A DNA stretch of 40,658 nucleotides from an uncultured Clostridia bacterium (lineage in GTDB: Bacteria > Bacillota > Clostridia > Oscillospirales > Butyricicoccaceae). The notes under the pieces were generated by a model. That model was not told the DNA's origin and ran no database searches. It saw only the letters and a program-made list of their open reading frames with translations. The position numbers were made by a program, and so were the translations under genes. This document shows positions 17,244 to 25,926 of this stretch, piece by piece. The stretch spans positions 1 to 40,658 of the forward strand of contig CALWJQ010000057.1 of NCBI GenBank assembly GCA_944381055.1, given 5' to 3'. Every line of letters begins with the position of its first letter. The first letter of the stretch is position 1.

Positions 17244-18503
17244 TCACTTGACAATGGAGCCGAACACGCCGTCGACCCCGGCCGCCATCAAAAGAACCAG
17301 CAGCGCCTGCTGCACCGCCTTGTAAGCGCCGGCCACGGGATAACGCTCGTCCAGGCTGTGGTTGTAAATGGTTTTGGATTCTGCATCGGGCGCATAGGCG
17401 CGGCCCATGCACAGCGCCGGGATTCCGCGCGACATGGCGACGTTGGCGTTGGTGCAGCCGCCTTTGGCCAGCACGGGCTCAACACCCACATGCTCCAGGC
17501 TGAGCCAGGCCGTTTCGACCAGCGGCGCGTGTTCGTCCTGCCCGCCGCCCGGCACGCTGCCGATGAGCTTCTTGCTCCACTCGATTGTGTTTTTGCCCCA
17601 GCGGTCGGTCTCTTCGCGCGCCGCCTGCTCGAATGCGTCAAAGATTTTCTTCTTCATGACCTCAAACTCTTCAGGGCTGTTGGAGCGGAAGTTGAGCTTG
17701 ACCACCGCTTCCGATGCAATGGCATGAACGCCGGCGTCGTTGCCGCCGTGGAAGTTGGACACGCAGTAGGTTGTTTTGGGCTCGGCCGGCACCTGAATAT
17801 CGGCGATTTTGGCAACCGCGCGCGCCGCCGCATGGATGGGCTGGGCGATGGAGCCGAAAGCGCCGAAAGCGTGGCCGCCCATGCCTTTGAAGGTGACTTC
17901 CCACGTTTCGCCTACCGTCGCCTGATAGACGATGCCGCTCATATCGTTGTTGTCAATGCTGAGCGAGATGTCAATGTCGGGATTGTCCTGCAAAAAGTCT
18001 TTCATACCGCCCAGGCTGCCGGTCCCTTCTTCACGGGTGGTGCCGACAAACACGACGTCGCCCGCCGTCTCGATACCCGCTTCATTCATGGCGCGGGCCA
18101 GGCTGAGCAGCATGGCCAGGGCGCGGGTGTCGTCGCCGATGCCGGGCGCGTAGATAAATCCGTCGCGCTGCTCGACGCCCTTAACCGATCCAAAGGGGAA
18201 CACCGTATCCAGATGGCCCTCAATGAGAACCTTCGGCCCCTTGCCCTTGCCGCGGCGCAGCGCCACGACGTTGCCGCCCCGGTCGATATGTACGTCTTCC
18301 AGCCCCAGTGCGCGCAGCTTGTCGGCAAAAACCGCGGCGCGCTTTTCCTCATGGCCGGTCGGCGCCTCGATCTGCACGAGTTCGCACTGTTCGGCGATGC
18401 AGCGATCCTGATCCTGTTCGATAAGCTGAAGCGCTTTCTGAACCTGCGGCAGCCCAACCATCGTCTTAAACTGCTGCGCGCACTGCTCTGATGTCTGATA
18501 CAT
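17244..18503 (-). CDS. M20 family metallopeptidase
   Basis: 419 residues. Di-zinc motifs in order: L-I-E-G-H-L-D-T-V-F-P (~residue 90), G-I-G-D-D-T-R-A-L-A (bridging Asp, ~123), T-R-E-E-G-T-G-S-L-G-G (catalytic Glu and ligand Glu, ~156). The C-terminal histidine ligand is probably in Y-N-H-S-L-D-E-R-Y. This resembles dipeptidase or ArgE/DapE-like cytoplasmic deacylases; the substrate is not predictable. The ATG at 18503 is preceded by GGGGGAAGAAAAG; the upstream frame extension to 18599 runs into the previous gene and is rejected. 13 bases after the upstream M20D gene, 9 bases before capA-like. Confidence 0.87.
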   Translation of the reverse strand: MYQTSEQCAQQFKTMVGLPQVQKALQLIEQDQDRCIAEQCELVQIEAPTGHEEKRAAVFADKLRALGLEDVHIDRGGNVVALRRGKGKGPKVLIEGHLDTVFPFGSVKGVEQRDGFIYAPGIGDDTRALAMLLSLARAMNEAGIETAGDVVFVGTTREEGTGSLGGMKDFLQDNPDIDISLSIDNNDMSGIVYQATVGETWEVTFKGMGGHAFGAFGSIAQPIHAAARAVAKIADIQVPAEPKTTYCVSNFHGGNDAGVHAIASEAVVKLNFRSNSPEEFEVMKKKIFDAFEQAAREETDRWGKNTIEWSKKLIGSVPGGGQDEHAPLVETAWLSLEHVGVEPVLAKGGCTNANVAMSRGIPALCMGRAYAPDAESKTIYNHSLDERYPVAGAYKAVQQALLVLLMAAGVDGVFGSIVK

Positions 18504-18516
18504 CTTTTCTTCCCCC

Positions 18517-19710
18517 TTACTGACGGTAAAAATCCGGAACCTGCTGGGAATGATACTCTTTGATTTCGCGCTGGAAATCTTCGCTGGACAGAATATCATA
18601 ACCGGTCATGGCCAGGCCTTTAGCCCCCTTGATGCAGACTTCAATGGCCTCGGGCGTCGCGGCGCAGGCCGCGTATTCCACGGTGTGCGACTGCACGGTT
18701 TTATCATCTGTAATCGACAGATAATCGTGGATGGCAGGGATCTTGATGGACACGTTGCCGATGTCCGACGATCCGTACTGTTTTTTGGGATCGGGCCACT
18801 GCATTTCAATGCCCAGTGCGGCCATATTGTCTTTAAAAGCCTGGTTCATGGGACGGTTGGAATAGCGTTCGGCCGAAATGTCATCCATTGTGATTTCAGC
18901 GCGCGCGCCGGTCAGCGCCTCGGCATTCTGGGCGCAGCGGCGAATGACCTCAACAAGCTCTTCAATGCGCTTCATGGTTTCGGCGCGCAGACAGAAAGAA
19001 GCGCGCGCATACGGCGGAATAATATTGGCCGCCGTGCCGCCGTCGGTAATAATACCGTTGATGTTGTCCTGCGGATCAAAGGTCGGACGCATCAGATCGA
19101 TCTGGTTAAACAGGCAAATCACGGCGCCGAGCGCGTTGATGCCGTTCTTGGGCACCGACGAGTGCGCGCCTTTGCCGAAAAACTCGACATTGACGGTGCA
19201 GGCGGCCCGTCCGCCGCGGCCCACCAAATTGGACCCGCCCGACGACGGGTGCATCATCAGGGCAAAATCGACGTCGTCAAAAGCGCCCGCCCTGAGCAGC
19301 TTGACCTTGCCCGCTCCGCCCTCTTCGGCCGGCGTACCGATAATGCAGACGTTGCCTTTAAGCTCGCCGATGACCGACGCCAGCCCCAGGAACGCGCCCG
19401 TCGAGCATGTGGCGATCAGGTTGTGCCCGCAGCCGTGGCCGCAGCCGTTCAGCGCGTCGTACTCGGCAAGAAACGCGACGGTCGGGCCGCCGGGCTGCCC
19501 TTTTGCGTCGGCGCGGAAGGACGTCGCAAGGCCGCCGTAACCTTTCTGCACGGCAAAACCGTGTTTTTCCAGTTCAGCGCTGATAAAGCCCAGCGCCTTG
19601 AACTCTTCAAAGCCCAGTTCCGGATTGTCGTGAATGTCGATGGCCAGCGCGCTGAGTTCCTGTGAAACAGCATCGATGGCCTGTGCGATCTGACGTTTTT
19701 TCTCTTCCAT
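18517..19710 (-). CDS. M20D amidohydrolase, AbgB/PM20D2-like
   Basis: 397 residues, first gene of the operon. Motifs: I-H-D-N-P-E-L-G-F-E-E (N-terminal M20D signature), F-L-A-E-Y-D-A-L-N-G, G-C-G-H-G-C-G-H-N-L (metal ligands, ~residue 93), G-T-P-A-E-E-G-G-A-G-K (catalytic Glu pair) and F-F-G-K-G-A-H-S-S in the dimerisation domain. The closest known types are p-aminobenzoyl-glutamate hydrolase subunit B and the beta-alanyl-lysine dipeptidase PM20D2. The latter acts on lysine-type amides, which is suggestive beside a lysine operon but not proof. Start: the ATG at 19710 is eight bases after AGGAG; an in-frame TTG at 19716 is too close to that site. Confidence 0.87.
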   Translation of the reverse strand: MEEKKRQIAQAIDAVSQELSALAIDIHDNPELGFEEFKALGFISAELEKHGFAVQKGYGGLATSFRADAKGQPGGPTVAFLAEYDALNGCGHGCGHNLIATCSTGAFLGLASVIGELKGNVCIIGTPAEEGGAGKVKLLRAGAFDDVDFALMMHPSSGGSNLVGRGGRAACTVNVEFFGKGAHSSVPKNGINALGAVICLFNQIDLMRPTFDPQDNINGIITDGGTAANIIPPYARASFCLRAETMKRIEELVEVIRRCAQNAEALTGARAEITMDDISAERYSNRPMNQAFKDNMAALGIEMQWPDPKKQYGSSDIGNVSIKIPAIHDYLSITDDKTVQSHTVEYAACAATPEAIEVCIKGAKGLAMTGYDILSSEDFQREIKEYHSQQVPDFYRQ

Positions 19711-19766
19711 GTGCAAGGCTCCTTTCTGCCCCGGCCCTTTCTTTTCCGCAGCCGGGATTTGTCTTA

Positions 19767-19775
19767 ATTATACCA
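19767..19775 (-). promoter_or_regulatory. extended -10 promoter of the M20/CapA operon
   Basis: On the minus strand TGGTATAAT (19775 to 19767) is the same extended -10 seen at 7917-7949. The -35 region is poor. The predicted start is about 50 bases before the ATG at 19710. Placed after the kamE terminator, it makes the M20 operon independent of the lysine operon. Confidence 0.6.
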
Positions 19776-19830
19776 TGCTTTTTCTGACTTTCCTATATCT
19801 TTTGTGGATTTTTATAGATTTTCTTTTGAA

Positions 19831-19861
19831 AAAACAGGGCCGCCCAGAGCGGCCCTGTTTT
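19831..19861 (-). terminator. intrinsic terminator of the lysine operon
   Basis: Perfect 13-base arms (19831-19843 and 19849-19861), AAAACAGGGCCGC / GCGGCCCTGTTTT, five-base loop. It begins 2 bases past the kamE stop and on the minus strand ends in a run of T. Confidence 0.92.
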
Positions 19862-19863
19862 GA

Positions 19864-20658
19864 TTATTTTTTGCCCAGCCCGCGGGCCACCATTTCGGTG
19901 ACGGCGAACGTCGCCACGTCGTCGGCGTACTTGCCCGCGCCAAAGCCGGCGTCGTACCCCAGCTCTTTGGCCAGTTCGTGTGTAATGCGCGCCCCGCCGC
20001 AGCACAGCACGACGCGGCTGCGCAACCCTTCGGCTTCCAGCAGTTCGACCAGATCGGTCAGGTTTTTGATGTGCACATCTTTCTGCGTCACAGTCTGCGA
20101 GACCAGCAGGACATCGGCATGAAGCTCGCGCGCTTTCTGCACAAACTCTTCATTGGTGACCTGGCTGCCCAGGTTGTACGCCTCGATCATCTCATACCGC
20201 TCCAGCCCGTAATGCCCGGCGAAGCCCTTGCGGTTCATAATGGCGTCGATGCCGACCGTATGGGCGTCGGTGCCTGTGGACGCGCCGATCACCACCACTT
20301 TGCGTCCGATGTTGCGGCGGATGTACTCGTTGACCGCTTCCATGTCCATGGTTTCGGTCTCGACTTCGAGTACCTGGATCGACGTGTAGTCAACCGAATG
20401 GACGCACGAGCCGTACACAATATAAAATGTAAACGCCTCGTCCAGCGTCTGCCGATAGACGACCGAAGGATCCCCGATCCCCATTTTCCGGGCGAGCAGG
20501 CGGGCCGCTTCGGCCCCTTTTTCATCGTTTTTGACGGGCAGGGTAAAGGAAAGCTGAACCTTGCCGTCGTTCATGGTGTCGCCGTAGGCGCGCACCGCTT
20601 TGGGGTCAAATGTCTTGTCGAAATCGTTTTTGCTGACGTTGTACAGCCCTGAACTCAT
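19864..20658 (-). CDS. kamE: lysine 5,6-aminomutase beta subunit
   Basis: 264 residues. This is the cobalamin-binding subunit of the B12/PLP enzyme that moves the terminal amino group of beta-lysine (or D-lysine). The Rossmann part carries the B12 motif D-A-H-T-V-G at residues 131-136, putting the cobalt ligand at His133, and Lys144 in M-N-R-K-G. These are the same numbers as the His133/Lys144 described for the clostridial enzyme, where Lys144 binds PLP. The N-terminal ~100 residues form the dimerisation region. The start ATG overlaps the kamD stop by four bases, so the subunits are translationally coupled. A terminator follows. Confidence 0.96.
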   Translation of the reverse strand: MSSGLYNVSKNDFDKTFDPKAVRAYGDTMNDGKVQLSFTLPVKNDEKGAEAARLLARKMGIGDPSVVYRQTLDEAFTFYIVYGSCVHSVDYTSIQVLEVETETMDMEAVNEYIRRNIGRKVVVIGASTGTDAHTVGIDAIMNRKGFAGHYGLERYEMIEAYNLGSQVTNEEFVQKARELHADVLLVSQTVTQKDVHIKNLTDLVELLEAEGLRSRVVLCCGGARITHELAKELGYDAGFGAGKYADDVATFAVTEMVARGLGKK

Positions 20659-22217
20659 GCCTGCCAGCCCCCTTTCATCAGCGGAATAAAGGGGTTGATG
20701 TACCCCGGCTGCTTGGGGACGACGCCGGACAGCCCCTTGCCGCCGTCCTGCGGTCGCCTGATGTCGGCAAAGATCCCCTTTTCCAGCGTCTGGAACATCC
20801 CCAAATCCTCAATTTCACGCAGCAAGCCGGCCGCTTTTTGCAGCACCTCGGCAGCGCGGGTCTGGATGATGCCGCCCTTTTTGAACTCGAGTTCGCTGCC
20901 CAGATCGGCCATGGTGCGGAAGATGTACTGCGCGTTTTCAATGGACAAAGCGCGATCGGACATAAAGGGGGTGTGGATGGCTTCGGTCAGCATACCGAGC
21001 AGATGGATTTTCTGCCCGGTGAGAATCGTAGTGATGTTGAACAAAGCGTCCTGCACATGGCCGCGGAAGATGTTGCCCGTCATGAACTTGGTAGGCGGCA
21101 TATACTTGAGCGGCGCGCGCGGGAAGATTTCGCGCGCCATCTGCGCCTGGGCCAGTTCGAACAGAAAGCCGTTTTTAATGTCCGGCGAAATTTCAAAAGC
21201 GTGCCCCAGGCCCATCTGCTCTTCCGGCAGCCCGGCCATCAGGGCGAACTGCTCGTTGAGAAACTGGCTGGCCAGCACCGTATGCGCTTCCTCGACGGCG
21301 TCGGCCGTCGTCAGGTAATTGTCCTCGCCCGTATTGATGACAACACCGGCATACCCGTTGATGACCCGCGAAAAATACTGGTCGACCAGCGTGCGCTTCA
21401 TGTTGATGTCGCGGAACAGTATGCCGTACAGCGCGTCGTTCAGCATGACGTCCAGCCCTTCGAGCGCCCCCATCGCGGCAATTTCAGGCATACAGAGCCC
21501 CGAACAGTAGTTGCACAGACGGATATAGCGGCCTTCCTGTTCGCCGACCTCGTCGAGCGCAGCGCGCATCAGGCGGAAATTTTCCTGCGTGGCGTAGGTT
21601 CCGCCGAACCCCTCGGTCGTCGCGCCGAACGGCACATAGTCCAGCAGGGACTGCCCCGTCGTACGGATGACGGCGATGACGTCGGCGCCCTGCCGGGCAG
21701 CCGCCTTTGCCTGCACAATATCTTCATAAATGTTGCCGGTTGCAACGATCAGGTACAGCCACGGCCCCTGCTTCTCGCCGCCGTGCGACGCGATAAACTG
21801 TTCGCGCCGCCGCCGCCGGGCAGCAATCTTTTCCATTGCCGCCCGGACCGGGGCATCAAGCGCCCGTTCAATCCCGTCTGCGTCCGCGCCGACCGGCGCC
21901 GTGAGATCCAGCTTGCCCAAAGACGCCTCCTGCGCAATTTCCTGAGGCGACAGCCCGGTTTCGGCCATGACACCGCCCAGCCACCAGGCCGCGCCCTGCC
22001 CAAGCACGCCCTTTTCTGTCAGCAGATCGACCACGACATTGGGCAGCGGCACGCCGTCGGCGTTGACGCCGTCGATGCCGAGCAGGCGGCAAACGGCGCG
22101 CTCGACGGCGACTGTGGTGTGCAGGTCAATATAACTCTGCACATCTTCGGCGACAAAGCGCGCCGAGGCACGCGCCTGCTCTATCAGGCCCTGGTCGAGT
22201 GAAAGCTTGCTTTGCAT
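20655..22217 (-). CDS. kamD: lysine 5,6-aminomutase alpha subunit
   Basis: 520 residues, normal length for the PLP/adenosylcobalamin-binding TIM-barrel subunit. It begins S-K-L-S-L-D-Q-G-L-I-E-Q-A-R. It contains long conserved blocks such as R-R-R-R-E-Q-F-I near residue 140, I-A-V-I-R-T-T-G-Q-S-L-L-D-Y-V-P and G-G-T-Y-A-T-Q-E-N-F-R-L-M-R. With KamE it converts beta-lysine to 3,5-diaminohexanoate. One base separates it from the kamA stop, and it overlaps kamE by four bases. Adenosylcobalamin must be supplied from elsewhere; no cobalamin gene or B12 riboswitch is seen in the window. Confidence 0.96.
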   Translation of the reverse strand: MQSKLSLDQGLIEQARASARFVAEDVQSYIDLHTTVAVERAVCRLLGIDGVNADGVPLPNVVVDLLTEKGVLGQGAAWWLGGVMAETGLSPQEIAQEASLGKLDLTAPVGADADGIERALDAPVRAAMEKIAARRRRREQFIASHGGEKQGPWLYLIVATGNIYEDIVQAKAAARQGADVIAVIRTTGQSLLDYVPFGATTEGFGGTYATQENFRLMRAALDEVGEQEGRYIRLCNYCSGLCMPEIAAMGALEGLDVMLNDALYGILFRDINMKRTLVDQYFSRVINGYAGVVINTGEDNYLTTADAVEEAHTVLASQFLNEQFALMAGLPEEQMGLGHAFEISPDIKNGFLFELAQAQMAREIFPRAPLKYMPPTKFMTGNIFRGHVQDALFNITTILTGQKIHLLGMLTEAIHTPFMSDRALSIENAQYIFRTMADLGSELEFKKGGIIQTRAAEVLQKAAGLLREIEDLGMFQTLEKGIFADIRRPQDGGKGLSGVVPKQPGYINPFIPLMKGGWQA

Positions 22218-22218
22218 G

Positions 22219-23478
22219 TTATTCCTCCCGGTGCCGCTGGTTGCGCGCCAGCCCGACCGGTTCGAGCGACAACTGATTGCCCTGTTCCAGCCCGGCGACG
22301 CCGATCAGCCGATCCTCTTTTTCGCCCCGGCAGACTTCACACTGACAGGTCTCGCGGTACTCGCGCGGTTCGGTATAGGTCGTGATAACGCCTTCGAAGT
22401 TGCGCAGGATGACGCGGCCGGCGCTCTGCGAGACGACATAGTTGGGCATGACGGGGATTTTCCCGCCGCCGCCCGGCGCGTCAACGACAAAGGTGGGCAC
22501 GCAGTAGCCCGATGTGTGGCCGCGCAGGCCCTCGATGATCTCGATTCCCTTGGCGACCGGGGTGCGGAAGTGCTCGAGCCCGTACGACAGGTCGCACTGA
22601 TAGATGTAATAGGGCCGCACCCGGATTTTGACCAGCTCATGCACCAGTTTTTTCATCACATGCACGCAGTCGTTGACGCCGGCGAGCAGCACCGACTGGT
22701 TGCCCAGCGGGATTCCCGCATCGGCCAGGCGGGCGCAGGCGGCGGCCGACTCTTCGGTGATCTCGTTCGGATGGTTGAAATGCGTGTTGAGCCAGATGGG
22801 GTGGTACTTTTTCAGCATATTGCACAGCGCCGGCGTGATGCGCTGCGGGCAGACGACCGGCGTGCGTGAGCCAATGCGGATGATTTCAACGTGCTCGATG
22901 GCGCGCAGACGCGAAATGATATATTCCAGCCTGTCATCCGACAGCAGCAGCGGGTCGCCGCCCGACAAGAGCACGTCGCGGACGGCCGGCGTGCGCGCAA
23001 CATAGTCGATGCACGCATCGATCTGGTCTACGGCGACGGCGCTGTCGTGCTGGCCGGCAAAGCGCCGGCGCGTACAGTGGCGGCAGTACATCGAGCACTG
23101 ATCGGTGACGAGCAGCAGCACACGGTCCGGGTACCGATGCGTCAGCCCGGGCACCGGCGAATCGGTGTCCTCGTGCAGCGGGTCGAGCAGATCGGCCGGC
23201 GAACGGTGTACTTCGGCCGCCGTCGGCACTGCCTGGCGGCGGACGGGATCGTGCGGATCGTTGGGGTCGATGAGCGACAAATAGTACGGTGTGATGGCCA
23301 TGCGCAGGGTGCCCAGGCACTCTTTGACGCCCGCCTCTTCCTCGGCGGACAGGTTCAGATGCTGCTTGAGCTCTTCCAGCGTCTCGACGCGGTTGCGGAC
23401 CTGCCAGGCCCAGTCGTTCCAGTTCTTATCCGGCACATTTTGAAACATGCCGCTCGCGCGGCTCTGACGGAAAGTCAT
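22219..23478 (-). CDS. kamA: L-lysine 2,3-aminomutase
   Basis: 419-residue radical SAM enzyme, L-lysine to L-beta-lysine, the first step of the pathway. The cluster motif C-S-M-Y-C-R-H-C gives Cys128, Cys132 and Cys135. The PLP lysine in G-G-G-G-K-I-P-V-M-P-N-Y is Lys340. Both are shifted by three from the Clostridium subterminale enzyme (Cys125/129/132, Lys337), which supports orthology rather than membership of the shorter EpmB or glutamate-mutase branches. The conserved T-H-F-N-H-P-N-E and G-N-Q-S-V-L-L-A-G-V-N-D blocks are intact. It lies 22 bases after kdd in the same transcript and one base before kamD. Confidence 0.96.
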   Translation of the reverse strand: MTFRQSRASGMFQNVPDKNWNDWAWQVRNRVETLEELKQHLNLSAEEEAGVKECLGTLRMAITPYYLSLIDPNDPHDPVRRQAVPTAAEVHRSPADLLDPLHEDTDSPVPGLTHRYPDRVLLLVTDQCSMYCRHCTRRRFAGQHDSAVAVDQIDACIDYVARTPAVRDVLLSGGDPLLLSDDRLEYIISRLRAIEHVEIIRIGSRTPVVCPQRITPALCNMLKKYHPIWLNTHFNHPNEITEESAAACARLADAGIPLGNQSVLLAGVNDCVHVMKKLVHELVKIRVRPYYIYQCDLSYGLEHFRTPVAKGIEIIEGLRGHTSGYCVPTFVVDAPGGGGKIPVMPNYVVSQSAGRVILRNFEGVITTYTEPREYRETCQCEVCRGEKEDRLIGVAGLEQGNQLSLEPVGLARNQRHREE

Positions 23479-23500
23479 GCTGCCATCCTCCTTTTACAGA

Positions 23501-24544
23501 TTACAGGTATTTTTCGTCAAACAGCTTGCGCAGTTTCTCGTTTTCGCGCAGCACGTTCAGGGTGATTTCTGCGTGGTTTTTGGTATAGCCGTTGCCGACG
23601 ATCATGGTGACGTCCTTGCCGACGCCTTCGGCGCCCAGCGCCGCTTTGGTAAAGCTGGTCGCCATTGAGAAAAAGTAGACGATGCCGTCGTCGCGCACCG
23701 GCAGAATGGCGCTCATCTCGCAGTTTTCGACGTTGACGCACGAGATGGACAGGTCATACTCTTTTCCGCCGTTGGCTGCGATCGCCGCTTCAAGCACGGC
23801 GACCGGCTCGGTTGCGCTGGCGACGACCACCTTGTGGTAAACGCCCAGTTCCATCAGCGCGTCGACCTGCGCGGGATTGCGCACCACGCCGACGACATTG
23901 CCGTTGGGGCCGACTTTTTTCATGGCCTCGTAGCCGCACAGCACGCCCGACTTGCCGTTGGCGCCCAGAATGAGCACGCTGTCCCCCTCTTTGGGCAGCT
24001 TGCGGGCCTGGGCGGGCGCGCCCGCCACGTCGAGCGCGGCCAGAGCCAGCGCCTCGCTCATATCGTCGGGCAGCTTGGCATAGATGCCGCTTTCAAACAA
24101 AACGGCCTGGCCCTCGATGTCGACGCGGTCGATGTCCATGTGGATGGCTTTGATTTTATCTATTTTCAGCGGCGTCATCGACAGCGACACGAGCGAGGCA
24201 ATTTTGTCGCCCACCTTGAGGCCGCAGGTGTCGGCCAGATCCTCGCCGATATAGGCCACTTTGCCGATAAACATGCCTCCCGACCCGGTGACCGGGTTCT
24301 GCTGCTTGCCGCGCTCGGCGACAATGCCCAGGATCATTTCGCCGATTTTCTGGGGGTCATGGCCGCAGGCTTCTTCCATCTGCGTAAAAGAGGCCGAGTC
24401 AATGTTGAGCGAGATGACGTCGCAGATAATCTCGTTGGAATACCGCTTGGTCATGTCATTGTCAATTTTGTAAGCCGCCTGGGTCAGCACGCCCTTGGGC
24501 TCGATGACGCGGTGAATCCCGTACTTATTGCCTTTCATTGCCAT
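23501..24544 (-). CDS. kdd: L-erythro-3,5-diaminohexanoate dehydrogenase
   Basis: 347 residues, the standard size of Kdd. NAD(P)-dependent oxidative deamination of 3,5-diaminohexanoate to 5-amino-3-oxohexanoate. The central Rossmann part has S-V-L-I-L-G-A-N-G-K-S-G-V-L around residue 190, preceded by G-D-K-I-A-S-L-V-S-L-S and V-G-L-K-type quinone-reductase-like strands. The start ATG at 24544 is eight bases after GGAGGAAA. It sits between kce and kamA, the conserved position among lysine fermenters. The family call rests largely on the length, the fold and the operon. Confidence 0.94.
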   Translation of the reverse strand: MAMKGNKYGIHRVIEPKGVLTQAAYKIDNDMTKRYSNEIICDVISLNIDSASFTQMEEACGHDPQKIGEMILGIVAERGKQQNPVTGSGGMFIGKVAYIGEDLADTCGLKVGDKIASLVSLSMTPLKIDKIKAIHMDIDRVDIEGQAVLFESGIYAKLPDDMSEALALAALDVAGAPAQARKLPKEGDSVLILGANGKSGVLCGYEAMKKVGPNGNVVGVVRNPAQVDALMELGVYHKVVVASATEPVAVLEAAIAANGGKEYDLSISCVNVENCEMSAILPVRDDGIVYFFSMATSFTKAALGAEGVGKDVTMIVGNGYTKNHAEITLNVLRENEKLRKLFDEKYL

Positions 24545-24583
24545 GATAATTTCCTCCGGTTTCTGTATTTTAATTATTGTTTT

Positions 24584-25411
24584 TTACGGACGCGGACGCA
24601 GGCGCAAAATGGCGCGCGCCTCTTCGGGCGACGCGATTTCGCGGCCCAGCTCGCGGGCGATGCGCACCGTTTTTTCCACCAGTTCGCCGTTGGAACGGGC
24701 GGGCACGCCCTTGGACAGGTAGACGTTGTCTTCGAACCCGACGCGCACATGCCCGCCCATCAGAATGGCGGCCGCCGCCATGGGGAACTCAAACCGGCCG
24801 ACGCCGGCGGCCGTCCAGGTGCAGTCCTGCGGGATACTCTCTTTCATGAACAAAAGGTCGCGGACCTCGCCGGTGATGCCGCCGTTGACGCCCATGACGA
24901 AGTCAAAGTGCATGGGGCCGGGGATATGGCCCTTTTTGTGCAGGCGCAGCGCCATGTCGATCATCCCCTTGTCAAAGACCTCAATTTCCGGCTTGATGCC
25001 CCGTTCAGCCATGCGCTGCGCAAACTCGATAATCATGTTTTCCGTATTGACAAAGATCTCGTCGCCGCCAAAATTGCAGGTGCCGCAGTCCAGGGTTGCC
25101 ATTTCGGGCAGCAGCTCAATGGGCTGCAGGCGTTCGTCGGCCGTCATGCCGACGGCGCCGCCCGTAGAGGGCTGGATAATCACGTCCGGGCAGACGGCCC
25201 GGATGGCGTCAAAGCACTCGGCAAACCGGCCGCGATCCTGGGTCGGCGTACCGTCGTCCCACCGGACGTGCAGATGGATGATCGACGCGCCGGCGTCGCG
25301 GGCGCTTTTCGCTTCGCGCGCAATTTCCTCTACCGTATAGGGCACGGCGGGATTGTGTTTTTTTGTGACCTCGGCTCCGCAGATACAGGCCGTCAAAATG
25401 AGCTTTTCCAT
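24584..25411 (-). CDS. kce: 3-keto-5-aminohexanoate cleavage enzyme
   Basis: 275 residues, BKACE (DUF849) family. It exchanges 5-amino-3-oxohexanoate with acetyl-CoA to give acetoacetate and 3-aminobutyryl-CoA. The zinc ligands are visible: His46 and His48 in I-I-H-L-H-V-R and the late Glu227 in V-R-V-G-F-E-D-N. Other family landmarks are P-S-T-G-G near 81, a T-L-D-C-G-T-C-N-F-G block and the G-V-N-G-G segment. The start overlaps the kal stop by one base (TAATG), so it is translationally coupled; 39 bases separate it from kdd. Confidence 0.95.
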   Translation of the reverse strand: MEKLILTACICGAEVTKKHNPAVPYTVEEIAREAKSARDAGASIIHLHVRWDDGTPTQDRGRFAECFDAIRAVCPDVIIQPSTGGAVGMTADERLQPIELLPEMATLDCGTCNFGGDEIFVNTENMIIEFAQRMAERGIKPEIEVFDKGMIDMALRLHKKGHIPGPMHFDFVMGVNGGITGEVRDLLFMKESIPQDCTWTAAGVGRFEFPMAAAAILMGGHVRVGFEDNVYLSKGVPARSNGELVEKTVRIARELGREIASPEEARAILRLRPRP

Positions 25412-25803
25412 TACAGGCTGCCTCCTTTTCGCTGTTTGTCAATCGGGACGACGCAGGTGCCGCTGGCGCGGCAGACGACAATGGGTTCGGGCAGGATGTC
25501 GCAGGCCGAATCGCTGATGTCAGGCCGGGGAGCGATCACCTTGCGCGCCTCGAAAACCATTTTGCGCGACGTGCGCCCGACCGAAACGATCTCGCCCGTC
25601 GCTTCGATATAGTCGCCCGCGTAGACCGGCGCTAAAAACTCGACGCTGTCATAGGCGCGGAACAGCCCCTCGTCCCCGTCGTGCAGAATCAGAAGCTCAG
25701 TCGCAACATCGCCGAACAGCCCCAGCATACGGGCGCCGTCGACCAGGTTGCCGCCGTAGTGCGCATCATGCGCGCTCATGCGCAGCCGAATGGTGGATTT
25801 CAT
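25411..25803 (-). CDS. kal: 3-aminobutyryl-CoA ammonia-lyase
   Basis: 130-residue hot-dog-fold protein that removes ammonia from 3-aminobutyryl-CoA to give crotonyl-CoA, the entry to butyrate. It has the short thioesterase-like pattern: [12 protein letters not shown] at ~15-26, then [16 protein letters not shown] and [10 protein letters not shown]. First gene of the lysine operon. The ATG at 25803 follows AAAAAGGAGG by seven bases. About 300 bases of leader RNA with a lysine riboswitch and two terminators precede it. Confidence 0.94.
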   Translation of the reverse strand: MKSTIRLRMSAHDAHYGGNLVDGARMLGLFGDVATELLILHDGDEGLFRAYDSVEFLAPVYAGDYIEATGEIVSVGRTSRKMVFEARKVIAPRPDISDSACDILPEPIVVCRASGTCVVPIDKQRKGGSL

Positions 25804-25832
25804 CCTGTTGCCTCCTTTTTCGCAATTTTTGC

Positions 25833-25880
25833 AAAAAAATAAGCGCTGTGAACAAAAACCAACGTCCGTTCATAGCGCTT
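25833..25880 (-). terminator. second, downstream terminator in the lysine-operon leader
   Basis: Arms of 13 bases (25868-25880 and 25841-25853 on the minus strand), AAGCGCTATGAAC with GTTCACAGCGCTT, 12 of 13 paired. They are followed by A and seven T (25839-25833), about 15 bases before the ribosome site of kal. Its 5' side begins with GCATGAAGCGCTAT (25885-25872), which repeats GCATGAAGAGCTAT (25934-25921) of the riboswitch with one change. Confidence 0.85.
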
Positions 25881-25892
25881 CATGCCGATTAC

Positions 25893-25926
25893 AAAAAAAG
25901 CTATTGATCCCGAAAGACCAATAGCT
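25893..25926 (-). terminator. riboswitch-controlled intrinsic terminator
   Basis: On the minus strand AGCTATTG (25926-25919) pairs perfectly with CAATAGCT (25906-25899), with further inner pairs, and then seven T (25899-25893). The 5' arm includes C25924-T25920, which is also the 3' strand of riboswitch helix P1. Terminator and closed aptamer therefore exclude each other. Confidence 0.9.
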
